NCBI GenBank assembly: GCA_049841135.1
Contig: JASGHK010000001.1
Coordinates: 806,001-870,000, forward strand
Source: JACRCT01 sp049841135
GTDB lineage: Bacteria > Myxococcota > Myxococcia > Myxococcales > UBA5297
Length of the DNA: 64,000 nt
Direction: 5' to 3'
Both the position numbers and the translations under genes were made by a program. This document shows positions 1-7,994 of this stretch, piece by piece. The notes under the pieces are model-generated. The model was not told where the DNA came from. It saw nothing but the letters and a program-made list of their open reading frames with translations, and made no database searches. Position 1 is the stretch's first letter, and the number at the start of each line of letters is the position of its first letter.

Positions 1-173
1 CCGTCCGTCTTGGGGAGGGATCCGTCGACCTCGCCGGGGGTCGACCCGTCGGTCTTGGGAGTCGAGGCGTCGGTCTTGCCTGGGATCTGGGCGTCGCCGT
101 TTTCGGTCGGCGGCGGCGGACAGGCCGTCAGCGCCAGCAAAAGGGTGCAAAGCAGTGGGAAGAGGCGGGTCAT
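1..173 (-). CDS. Lipoprotein, N-terminal fragment cut by window edge
   Basis: Read on the minus strand from an ATG at 173. The first 57 residues are visible and the gene runs off the left edge. The start is a typical lipoprotein signal: basic residue, hydrophobic stretch (LFPLLCTLLLALT) and the lipobox LTAC, with the Cys at about residue 18. After it come PPPPT and low-complexity segments containing KTDASTP and KTDGSTPG, an extended linker common in surface lipoproteins of Myxococcota. No functional domain is visible in the part present. It probably sits in the outer or inner membrane with a flexible linker; its job cannot be told. Confidence 0.7.
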   Translation of the reverse strand, partial: MTRLFPLLCTLLLALTACPPPPTENGDAQIPGKTDASTPKTDGSTPGEVDGSLPKTD

Positions 174-398
174 TCCAGATGGCTCCTTCACCGTCGCTCC
201 CCCGTCGAAGCGTTGGTGACGTGGTGTGGTGGGTTACGAGCGCCCCGCGGCCCGGGCGCCGGCTGGTCGAGCGACAGTGTCGCCCATCCCGCTTTGGGAT
301 GCCAGCGCGGACATTGCGGCGTGGGGCCCCCTCAGGACTAGAATGCCGGGTTTCGTACGTTGGCGGGCCGAGGGATGACCCGCTTGGAGGGTTTCACC

Positions 399-1079
399 GT
401 GCGTGCCGCAGCCGTCCTCTTCGATTCGTTCGGGACCCTGTTCGAGGTCGAGCCCCTGCGCGAGCGGCTGGTCTGCATCGGCCTGGCGCCCCGCGAGCTT
501 GAGGTCTGGCTCGCCCGGACCTTCCGCGACGGCATCGCGCTCTCGGCCACGGGGACCTTCCGGATGTTCCACGAGGTGGCCTCCAGCGCGTTGAAGACGC
601 TGATCGCCGAGCTCGGCAACCGGCCGGACCCGGAGAAGGTCCAGGACGTGCTCACCGGCTTCGGCGAGCTGACCCCGGCCAAGGACATGAAGCTGGCGAT
701 GGAGCAGCTGCGCCAGGCCGGCAGCCAGCTGGCGGTGCTGACCAACGCCTCGGCCATGACCGCCAAGACGCTCTTGGCCAAGGCCGGCACGCTGGAGCTG
801 GTGGAGCGGGTGTTCTCGGTGGACGAGGTCGGGCACTGGAAGCCCTTTCCCCAGCCCTTCCAGCACGCCGCGCAGCTCCTGCGGTTCGAGCCCGAGCGGA
901 TCGCCTACGTGTCCTCGGACCCGTGGGAGGTCCAGGGAGCGCGCGCGACGGGGCTCTTCGGGATCCTCCTGCAGCGGCGCGGCGGCCACCACCAGCCGGC
1001 CATGCCGCCGCCGGATTTGACCATCGCGAGCCTGTCCGAGCTGGCGCAGGTGGGGTTGCACTTCGACCCGACCGCGTAG
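399..1079 (+). CDS. HAD-superfamily hydrolase, haloacid dehalogenase-like
   Basis: A cytosolic hydrolase of about 226 residues. I chose the GTG at 399 because GGAGGG at 386-391 lies 7 bases before it; an in-frame ATG at 375 has no such site. Motif I is AAVLFDSFGTLFEVEP (nucleophile Asp, with Phe-Gly-Thr as in the dehalogenase branch rather than DxDGT). Motif II is VLTNAS, a Lys lies in VGHWKPFP, and motif III is AYVSSDPWEVQGARATG. The cap is the small helical type inserted after motif I. Known relatives include 2-haloacid dehalogenases and phosphatases, and the substrate cannot be assigned. It stands alone, followed by a repeat-rich intergenic region. Confidence 0.8.
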   Translation: MRAAAVLFDSFGTLFEVEPLRERLVCIGLAPRELEVWLARTFRDGIALSATGTFRMFHEVASSALKTLIAELGNRPDPEKVQDVLTGFGELTPAKDMKLAMEQLRQAGSQLAVLTNASAMTAKTLLAKAGTLELVERVFSVDEVGHWKPFPQPFQHAAQLLRFEPERIAYVSSDPWEVQGARATGLFGILLQRRGGHHQPAMPPPDLTIASLSELAQVGLHFDPTA

Positions 1080-1103
1080 CGGCTCCTCAATCTGTCCTGT
1101 CCC

Positions 1104-1375
1104 CTGTGGTTGCGGGCGTCCCGCCCGCCTTGTGTCGGGACAGCCTGAGGCCAGGTGGTTGCGGGCGTCCCGCCCGCCTGATGCCGGCGCAGTTTGAGGG
1201 CCTTGTCGTCCCGCCTTGATCCTGATGGCGGGCGGGACGCCCGCAACCACAGGGCCTTCCAACTCCCTCAAAGGGACCCCTCTTCAAGCAAGGAGGGCAC
1301 CTCTCTGAGCGCCGCCAATCCAGAGGTCCTGCGGGCGGGACGCCCGCAACCACAGGGCCCTCCAACTCCCTCAAA
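1104..1375. repeat. Four GC-rich hairpin-forming interspersed repeats, two in each orientation
   Basis: The core GTGGTTGCGGGCGTCCCGCC occurs forward at 1106 and 1155 and reversed at 1227-1250 and 1331-1353. Each core is itself partly palindromic (GCGGGCGTCCCGC). The two reversed copies share a longer 3' flank ending CCAACTCCCTCAAA (to about 1271 and 1375). The paired orientation allows large stem-loops downstream of the HAD gene. It looks like a dispersed intergenic repeat family; nothing coding is seen here. Confidence 0.75.
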
Positions 1376-1451
1376 TGAAAGTGGGACAGACTACCGGCAG
1401 ACCTCGGCTCCAGGAAGGACGCGCGGGTCACCCGTCCATGATGCCGGAAAC

Positions 1452-1789
1452 TCAGTCCTTGGACTTCTTCCCGGGCAGCAGCGCCCGGACCCGCGACCGC
1501 AGCGAGCCCAGGCGCTTGTCCGCACCGGCGAGGATTGGGAGCTTGAACATCGACTTGGCGAGCGAAGCCGCGAGGTCCATGGGCGTCGTGCCATGGGCCT
1601 CGATGCCGACCTTCACGCCCTGAAGCGAGTCCTCGAGCGCCCCGCGGGCGATGGTCTGCGTTCCGTCCGAACGGATTCGACCACCAGCCTCGCCACGACC
1701 GGCAGCTCGCCCTTCTCGGTCACCGCGGTGGTCTTTGCCTCGGCGAGCTCGGTCTTGGCCGGGTCCTTCGGAGAGCGGTCGTCGGTCAT
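1452..1789 (-). CDS. Hypothetical small protein, frameshifted
   Basis: Two overlapping reading frames make one plausible protein of about 112 residues. The N-terminal part starts at ATG 1789 (MTDDRSPKDPAKTELAEAKT) and the C-terminal part ends at 1452 with RALLPGKKSKD. The C-terminal half contains TIARGALEDSLQGV and DLAASLAKSMFKLP, which look like genuine amphipathic coding. The frames meet near 1660-1680, where the sequence contains GAATCC and GGAACG. Removing one A from each would restore a single frame, but so would adding one base. I recognise no family. It may be a real gene with sequencing errors or a decayed one. Confidence 0.4.
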
Positions 1790-2187
1790 GGCCGAATGAA
1801 GGCCCGAACGGCGCCAGCGCGCAAGGACTCTACCGGGCGGCCTGCCGCCGTCGGCGCCCGGCCGTCTTCTTCCGGGGGTGGCGCGGCGGCCGCGAAGGCG
1901 CGAAGGCGTCCGGGGTGCGGCTGGCGACGACGGTGTTCCGGCGCTTCTGCTGGGTCGTCAGCAAGGGCCTGCGTGCCACCGAGGCCAAGGCAGCCGCGAC
2001 CCGCTCGACGAGCGATTCTGGCGGCGGCGACTTCGTCGGTGAAGACTGCCCGGACTCGGTGCTGAATTGCTTCGAACCTGCGCATGAGGCCCCCTGGCTT
2101 GGTGAAACGTCCACCGGCAGGGTCCGCCTCCGCTGCATCCGCCACAACCGCGTGGAGGCCCTGTGCGGCCCGTGCGTCGAGGGGTCA
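1790..2187. other. Intergenic stretch, nothing recognisable
   Basis: About 400 bases between the small frameshifted gene and the tandem array. Open frames exist on both strands but carry no motif, signal sequence or plausible start, and the minus-strand frames only run on from the repeat array. Confidence 0.5.
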
Positions 2188-2715
2188 ACGCAGGGTAGTG
2201 CCGGGCTTCCACGCCCGGGGACAACCGTCTGGAAGAGAGAATCCGAAGCGTGTCGGTGGGTAGTGTCCGGCTTCCACACCGGGGACAACCGTCTGGACGA
2301 GAGAATCCGAAGCGCGCCGGTGGGTAGTGTCCGGCTTCCACGCCGGGGACAACCGTCTGGAAGAGAGAATCCGAAGCGCGCCGGTGGGTAGTGTCCGGCT
2401 TCCACGCCGGGGACAACCGTCTGGACGAGAGAATCCGAAGCGCGCCGGTGGGTAGTGTCCGGCTTCCACGCCGGGGACAACCGTCTGGACGAGAGAATCC
2501 GAAGCGCGCCGGTGGGTAGTGTCCGGCTTCCACGCCGGGGACAACCGTCTGGACGAGAGAATCCGAAGCGCGCCGGTGGGTAGTGTCCGGCTTCCACGCC
2601 GGGGACAACCGTCTGGAAGAGAGAATCCGAAGCGCGCCGGTGGGTAGTGCCCGGCTTCCACGCGCTTCCAAGCCGGGGACAACCGTCTGGACGAGAGAAT
2701 CCGTAGCGCGCCGGT
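2188..2715. repeat. 64-bp tandem repeat array, eight copies, with inverted partial copies downstream
   Basis: The phrase ACAACCGTCTGGA recurs at 2221, 2285, 2349, 2413, 2477, 2541, 2605 and 2679: exactly 64 bases apart, except the last step of 74, which holds a 10-base insertion. Units are nearly identical and differ mainly by GGAAGAGAG versus GGACGAGAG. Each contains the imperfect hairpin GTCCGGC-TTCCAC-GCCGGGGAC. Because 64 is not a multiple of 3, no protein repeat is encoded. Reverse-oriented relatives of the GTAGTGCCGGGCTTCC part lie at about 2760-2785 and 2842-2865. The array sits directly downstream of the signalling operon. Function is unknown. Confidence 0.9.
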
Positions 2716-2917
2716 AACGACCGGAGCGCGCCACAGAAAGACGGACTGCAAAGGTGAAGCGCGTGGAAGCCCGGCACTGCCCGAAACCGTCGTTGGATTG
2801 GGAAGCGCGCCTCCGATGCTCGGGCCGCAAAGATGCCCCGGGCGCGGAGGCCCGGCACTACCCAAATCCGCCCGCCCGCTGAAAAGAAGAAGAGAGAAAG
2901 AAGGAGGGAAGACCCAG

Positions 2918-3560
2918 TTAGTGCGCCAGGCCGGCCCTCAGCGCGTACCGTACGAGCCCAGCGGTGGTGTGCACATCGAGCTTCTCGCAGATGCGCGCCC
3001 GGTGGTTCTCGACGGTCTTGGCCTTCAGCCCAAGCCGCTCGGCGATTCTCCCTTCCCGTGCACCCCTCGGCAACGAGCTTGAGGATCTCCCGCTCGCGGT
3101 CCGTGAGCGGGTCGGTCGGGGCACGCTGCGCGGACAGATAGCCCTGCAACACGTACTCCGAGACACCCGGGCTCAGATACACCTCGCCACGCAGCACGGT
3201 GCGGATGGCGTCCAGCAGGTGCTCGATGCCCGCGCCCTTGAGCACGTACCCGCGCGCGCCGGCGTGCAGCGCCGAGTCCACCGTCGGGGCATCGTCGTGC
3301 ATCGAGAGCACCACCACCTGAATCTGCGGACAGACCTTGAGCAGCCTGCGCGTGGCGTCGGCGCCGGAGAGCCCGGGCAGCCCCAAGTCCATGACCACCA
3401 CCTCGGGCGCGAGCCTCGTGGCCAACTCCACGGCCTGCAGTCCGTCGGACGCCTCGCCGACGACCTCGAACCCAGGCGTCTTGGACAGGAGCGCGCGCAG
3501 CCCCTCTCGGACCACCTGGTGGTCCTCGGCGAGAAGTACGCGGGTCTTCTGGGCGCTCAT
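2918..3560 (-). CDS. NarL/LuxR-type response regulator (one frameshift)
   Basis: DNA-binding response regulator of about 213 residues. Receiver domain at residues 1-120: acidic pair in VLLAEDH, phospho-acceptor Asp in VVMDLGLPG, switch Thr/Ser in VLSMHDD, Lys in YVLKGAG. A GerE-type helix-turn-helix lies at about 145-210 (PLTDREREILKLVAEG, then ERLGLKAKTVENHR). The frame breaks at 3046-3047: the coding strand reads GAGAATCGCC where GAGATCGCC would give the family motif TGREIAERLGL. The start codon overlaps the stop of the upstream kinase (ATGA), so the two are translationally coupled and this is the kinase's partner. Target genes are not visible. Confidence 0.85.
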
Positions 3561-4808
3561 GAACCGCTCCGACGCTGGGGCAGGCTCACCTTGAGCCTGG
3601 TGCCGGTCCCCGGCGAGCTCGTCAGCTCCATCTTGCCTCCGGCCAGCGCACAGCGCTCGCGGATTCCCCGCAGCCCGGCCCCGGTGGCGGGCGCCGCGGG
3701 GTCGAAGCCGGCGCCATCGTCGGACACCTCGAGCGAGGCGACGGACTCTCCGAGCTTCGAGCCGCACCCCCACTTCGCTCGCCGTGGCGTGCCGCGCGAC
3801 GTTGGTGAGCGCCTCCTGCAGCACCCGCAGCAGACAGCTCGCCACCTCCTGGCTCGTCCGGCCGGAGTCGACCAGCTTGAAGGAGGCCGCCGTCCCGGTC
3901 CGCACCTCGAAGCGCTCGGTGTAGGCCCGGAAGATCTCCGGGAGGCTCGCGGCGGTCAGCTCGGGCGGCGCCAGGTCGTGGACCACACGCCGCACCTCGC
4001 GCACTGCCTCGTCGCAGCAGCGCTCGGCGTCGTGGAGGTGGGCCGGCTCCCCGGCGCCCGAGCCTCGCACCAGCGCCAGCTCGAGCTTGAGCGCGGTCAG
4101 GTTCTGGCCGACCGAGTCGTGCAGATCGCGCGCGATGCGCCGGCGCTCCTCCTCCTGGACGCTCACCACCCGCTCCGACAGGCGCCGGGCCTCGGCGACG
4201 GCCTCCTCGACTCGGCCGGCGAGCGCCTGGTTGGCCTCGGTCAGCGCCACCTCGGCACCGCGCAGCCGGCTCAGCGTGCTCTCGAGGACGCCCGCCTGCT
4301 CGCGCACGACCCGCGTCGGATACCGATAGAGGAGCAGCCCGACCGCGAGCCCGGCCAGCGCAGAGAAGAGCGCGATGGCTCCGAGCGCGCTCCGCTCGGC
4401 GGAGGTGTCCACGCGAACCTCGACGAACCCGACCGTCTCCCCCGCTCTCAGGATGGGCGCCCAGCCCGCGAGTCCGTCGGCCGCGCCGCCGCCCGAGGAC
4501 GGCTCGAAGAGCGTCGCGCCGGCGCAGTCGGTGATGCGCACCGAGCGGATGTCGGGCTGGCCGCGGTGCCCGGCCGTGGCCTCCAGCACCTTGTCGGCGT
4601 TGAAGCGCCACAGGTAGGGCTGCTGCGAGACCAGCCGGCCCATCGCCGCGGCGACGTTGGTGGCGTACAGGTGCGCCTGGACGCGCGCCTTGGGCCAGGC
4701 CACGGCGCGGTAGGAGCTGGGCGGCGCGGCGGCGACCACCAGGCCCGCCAGCGCCGCCAGCGGCAGCATCCGCCGAGAGAAGGTGCGAGCGAGCGTCCGC
4801 GCGGGCAT
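3557..4808 (-). CDS. Membrane histidine kinase, HisKA_3/NarX-type (one frameshift)
   Basis: Sensor kinase of about 416 residues. TM1 is at about 13-30 (LPLAALAGLVVAAAP), an extracytoplasmic domain of about 110 residues follows, and TM2 is at about 143-161 (ALFSALAGLAVGLLLY). A coiled coil (EANQALAGRVEEAVAEARRL) leads to the dimerisation helix with the phospho-acceptor His in ERRRIARDLHDSVGQ (about residue 228). The ATPase domain has LQEALTNVARHA, DDGAGFDP and GLRGIRERC. A frameshift at 3756-3757 (CTCGAAGCTCGG for CTCGAGCTCGG) splits the ATPase domain; removing one base restores it. It overlaps the lipoprotein upstream and the regulator downstream by a few bases each, giving a sensor-kinase-regulator operon. 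Confidence 0.85.
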
Positions 4809-5695
4809 CAGCGGACCTCCTCGGGGACGAGCTCGCCGAGCGCGAAGAGCTCGTCGACCGCATCGCTTCGGGCAAAGGCGACGAAGCGGGCCGCCTCGCC
4901 CGCGGGTGGGCCCTTCGTCACGAACGAGAGCCGGCGCACCAGTGGGAAGCGCCCGGCGCGGACCTCGGCCGCCGTCGGCGCGATGCCGTCGATCGCCAGG
5001 GCGTGCAGAGGCAGGTGCTCCAGGCGCGGCGTCGCGGCGTCGAGGAAGCCGATGGCTCCCTCGATGTTGAGCAGCGCGTCTCGAAGCTCCTGGTCGCTGT
5101 AGCGCGTGAGCCAGCGCTCCCGCCGGCGCGCCTCGTCGATGGCCTTGCCCACCGCGGGATACTTCTCGACCACGAGCGTGCTGCCGGTGTCCCGCGCCTC
5201 GCGAAGCTGCGGAGCGAGAGGCAGGCCCTGCGGCCAGCCGGGAGGTGGATGGCCGGCGAAGAGCACGGCGAGGTCGTCGCTGCTCACCTGCGTCAGCGGC
5301 ACGTCGGCGCGGACGGTGGGAGCGAAGGCCACGCGCGCCAGCGGAGTCTCGACGAGCCCCTGCCCTCGCTCGGCGTCGGTGAGCGGGCGCGAGGCCAGGC
5401 CCAGGTCGATGGCGCCCGTGCGCACGGCCTTGAGCGCACCGGAGGTCCCGATGCTCTCCGGGACGATGACCCGCGAGCCCGGGTGGGCGGCTTCGTAACG
5501 GGCGGCGATAGCGCGCACCAGGGCCAGGTTCGGCCCGGAGCCCGCGGCCAGGAGGCCCGCCGGGCGTGGGGCGGGCGCCGCGCAGACCACGCCGGCCGGA
5601 GGCACGTCACCCGACTCGCGGGAGCAGCCTGCGAGCAGCGATGCGGTCAGGAGAACGAGCCAGGCGCGCCAAAGCACGGCGGCACGATATCGCAA
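4808..5695 (-). CDS. PstS-like solute-binding lipoprotein
   Basis: Periplasmic binding protein-like lipoprotein of 289-295 residues. The frame opens at TTG 5695; GTG 5677 gives a tighter signal peptide (VLWRAWLVLLTASLLAGC). The lipobox is LLAGC. The PBP-like fold is shown by GSGPNLALVRAIAARYEA, SIGTSGALKAVRTGAIDLGL and ASRPLTDAERG, as in phosphate/anion-binding PstS relatives. No ABC permease or ATPase gene is nearby. Instead its stop overlaps the histidine kinase start, so it likely works as the ligand-sensing partner of that kinase. The ligand is unknown. A degraded second copy of its first third sits at 14430-14785, fused to the RHS gene. Confidence 0.8.
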   Translation of the reverse strand: MRYRAAVLWRAWLVLLTASLLAGCSRESGDVPPAGVVCAAPAPRPAGLLAAGSGPNLALVRAIAARYEAAHPGSRVIVPESIGTSGALKAVRTGAIDLGLASRPLTDAERGQGLVETPLARVAFAPTVRADVPLTQVSSDDLAVLFAGHPPPGWPQGLPLAPQLREARDTGSTLVVEKYPAVGKAIDEARRRERWLTRYSDQELRDALLNIEGAIGFLDAATPRLEHLPLHALAIDGIAPTAAEVRAGRFPLVRRLSFVTKGPPAGEAARFVAFARSDAVDELFALGELVPEEVR

Positions 5696-5772
5696 GTTCG
5701 GCAGGGCCCCCCGCTCCCCTTCCGCGGCGCGCCTTGACCAGCGGCCTCAACCCCGGCAGCCTCCGCCCAACC

Positions 5773-6916
5773 ATGCCCTCCTTCGACAAGGCTCGCCCCA
5801 AGAGCATCGCAAGGTCGGACTCGAGCTACTCCTCAGCACTCGACGAAATCGTCGAACTCCTCGAGTCTGCTCGGCGCGTAGCTGCTCGGTCCGTCAACGC
5901 CGTCATGACCGCGACCTACTGGGCGATTGGCCGACGGATTGTCCAGAACGAGCAAGCGGGCCGGCACCGCGCCGGATATGGAGACGCGCTCATCGCGCGA
6001 CTCGCCGGGGACCTCTCTCCTCGGTTCGGCAGAGGTTTCGGCAAGCGCACTCTTCCAGATGCGCGCCTTCTACCTCGCCTACCCGGGAAAAGTGCAGACA
6101 CTGTCTGCACAAAGGCGGCTGCCAAAAACCTGCGAGAAAGTGCAGACAGTGTCTGCACTATCCACCTCGAGCTCTCTCCCGCGTTTCCTGCTGACTTGGT
6201 CGCACTACGTCCGTCTTCTTGGGCTCGCCAATCCCGAGGGACGCCGGTTTTACGAGACCGAAGCTCTTCGAGGCGGATGGACTGTGCGTCAGCTCAACCG
6301 GCAGATCGAGAGCCAGTTCTTCGAGCGCACGATGCTGTCCCGGAACAAGGCCGCCATGCTCATCAAGGGCGAGCGGCGGAAGCGGGGCGACACAGTGACG
6401 CCGGAGGAGGAGATCCGGGACCCCTTCGTTCTGGAGTTTCTCGACCTCAAGGACGAGTACTCCGAGAGCGAGCTCGAGGAGGCCTTGATCCGACAACTCG
6501 AGGCGTTCCTGATGGAGCTCGGCGGCGACTTCACGTTCGTCGGCCGCCAGCGCCGGCTCCGCATCGGCGATCAGTGGTTCAAGATCGACCTGCTCTTCTT
6601 CCATCGGAGGCTTCGCTGCCTGGTCGTCGTCGACCTCAAGCTCGGCCAGCTCACGCACGCTGACGCAGGCCAGATGCACCTCTACCTGAACTACGCTCGC
6701 GAGCACTGGATGGTGCCGGGCGAGAACCCTCCTGTGGGCCTCATCCTCTGCAGCCAGAAGGACGCCTCCGTCGCGCACTACGCGCTGGAGGGGTTGCCCA
6801 ACAAGGTCCTCGCCGCGGAGTACCGGACGAAGTTGCCCGCGGAGGGACTGCTTGCGGCCGAGGTCGAGCGGACGAGGCGCGAACTCGAGCGTCGGCGGCG
6901 GAGCAAGGCACGTTGA
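5773..6916 (+). CDS. YhcG-family protein, DUF1016 with PD-(D/E)XK nuclease domain (one frameshift)
   Basis: About 380 residues. The N-terminal DUF1016_N part has ARRVAARSVNAVMTATYWAI and GRRIVQNEQ, followed by DLSPRFGRGF. The C-terminal nuclease part has FVLEFLDLKDEYSESELE, IDLLFFHRRLRCLVVVDLK and LTHADAGQMHLYLNY, in which Asp, the Asp-Leu-Lys and downstream residues fit a PD-(D/E)XK site. The frame breaks at 6043-6044: GGCAAGCGC should probably be GGCAGCGC, giving GFGSALFQMRAFYLAYP. A near-repeat around KVQTLSA/KVQTVSA marks the middle. It is transcribed divergently from the binding lipoprotein. Homologues occur near restriction or defence genes; here no partner is visible. Confidence 0.8.
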
Positions 6917-6974
6917 AGCAGCGGCCGGCGTTCCGAGGCGCCACCAAGGCGCCTGACGGCCGCCGACCGCAGCG

Positions 6975-7236
6975 CTACGGCAACGCCTTGGCGAGCGCCT
7001 CGAACACCTTCTTGGCGACGGAGCGCTTGACGCGGCAGACGTCGAAGCTCGGGCTCCCCGTCCCGGAAGTGCGACAGGATCTGCTCGGGCGTGAGGAGGC
7101 CGGCGACGGCCTTCTCCGCCAGCTCCTCCAGCGAGACCGCCTCGGGATTCTTCGGCTTGGGCGGCGTCCCGCGCTTGGCCTTGGCCTCGCCGTTGCGCAT
7201 CAACCGGTAGGCGTCCTCGACCTCGTTGACCGCCAT
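6975..7236 (-). CDS. Hypothetical protein, possibly the C-terminal half of the next gene
   Basis: Starts at ATG 7236 (MAVNEVEDAYRLMRNGEAKA) and, after correcting a frameshift at 7045-7046 (plus strand CGAAGCTC for CGAGCTC), ends at 6975 with RSVAKKVFEALAKALP, about 86 residues. Upstream of the ATG the same frame continues as plausible coding (VEEALRLELPLAAGGTKTF) back to the stop of the neighbouring gene at 7307. Removing one base near 7309 would join both into a single protein of about 218 residues. The segment PEQILSHFRDGEPELDVCRV looks genuine. No known domain recognised. Confidence 0.5.
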
Positions 7237-7306
7237 GTCCGCGAAGGTCTTGGTCCCGCCGGCCGCGAGCGGCAGCTCCAGCCGCAGCGCCTCCTCGACC
7301 GTCTCC

Positions 7307-7636
7307 TCACACCGCGGTCAGCTCCACGATCTGCGAGAGCAGCGCCATCTTCTCGACGCCGTGCGCCAGCGAGAGCTTTCGCTCCCAGCGGGCGGCGCGC
7401 ATCCACTTGTAGGCCGTGTTCACCGAGGTGGAGAGGCCGTCGCGCAGATAGGTCGACCAGTCGGCGTAGGTCGGGTCGGTCAGCTGGCGCCACTCCTCCT
7501 TCTCGTAGCTGCGCGCCAGGCGCGCGCCGGCCTCCCACTCCTGGCCCGAGGCGCCCTTGCGCACCCGGAAGATGTTCTGGTGCTCTTCGGCGGGCGTGGC
7601 TCCAACCTGGAAGTCGACGATGTACGGCATCGGCAT
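7307..7636 (-). CDS. Putative DNA-binding protein of the accessory region
   Basis: About 109 residues from ATG 7636; a second ATG at 7630 is better spaced from the GAGGGGGAG site just upstream. The central segment STSVNTAYKWMRAARWERK followed by LAHGVEKMALLSQIVELTAV resembles the helix-turn-helix-like segment of small phage or plasmid proteins in Myxococcota, in which YKWM(R) is typical. The N-terminus (PYIVDFQVGATPAEEHQNIF) is not recognised. It lies about 100 bases from four copies of a perfect palindrome (7738-7903), which makes an autoregulator a reasonable guess. DNA binding is inferred, not shown. Confidence 0.45.
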   Translation of the reverse strand: MPMPYIVDFQVGATPAEEHQNIFRVRKGASGQEWEAGARLARSYEKEEWRQLTDPTYADWSTYLRDGLSTSVNTAYKWMRAARWERKLSLAHGVEKMALLSQIVELTAV

Positions 7637-7737
7637 GGGCTCCCCCTCTTCGTTGCGTGTGAGCGCGGCCCGCACAGTGAAGCACACGAGCCAGGGTCGG
7701 CGAAAGAGGCCGCCGGATGCTCTCGGCTGGATGGCGT

Positions 7738-7903
7738 TTCACGATCGTGAAAACGCATCCGCTGACGGCACTGCCGATCATGGGCTTTCACGATCGTGAA
7801 AGAGCATCCGCCGGCGACGCAGACCATGGCTTTTCACGATCGTGAAAACGCATCTGCGGGCGGCCACGTGTGATGCCTGCACACGGATTCACGATCGTGA
7901 AAC
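7738..7903. promoter_or_regulatory. Four palindromic operator-like sites TTTCACGATCGTGAAA
   Basis: The perfect 16-base palindrome TTTCACGATCGTGAAA occurs at 7738-7753, 7787-7802 and 7833-7848, with a fourth copy (TTCACGATCGTGAA core) at 7889-7902. Spacings are 49, 46 and about 55 bases. The first three also share a following GCATC(C/T)GC and a preceding ATGGC, so each unit is a direct repeat of about 48 bases carrying an inverted repeat. The block lies in the gap between the minus-strand gene at 7636 and the transposase at 7995. It could be a repressor operator array or an iteron-type site. Confidence 0.75.
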
Positions 7904-7994
7904 TGGCTACTCGACCGGATCCACTAAAGATTCCCGAACGGGTGGTCCGACACCGACGTACCTACACCTCCTTCCTGCGACCCGGTCCCCCGCC

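Noticed and set aside
2188..2715. CRISPR array
   Set aside because: Units are contiguous and near-identical with no variable spacers, and no cas genes are present.
1830..2830. Long minus-strand open frames across the tandem array, seeming to encode a repeat protein
   Set aside because: The unit is 64 bases, so every frame changes reading each repeat. The open frames are a by-product of stop-poor repeat DNA.
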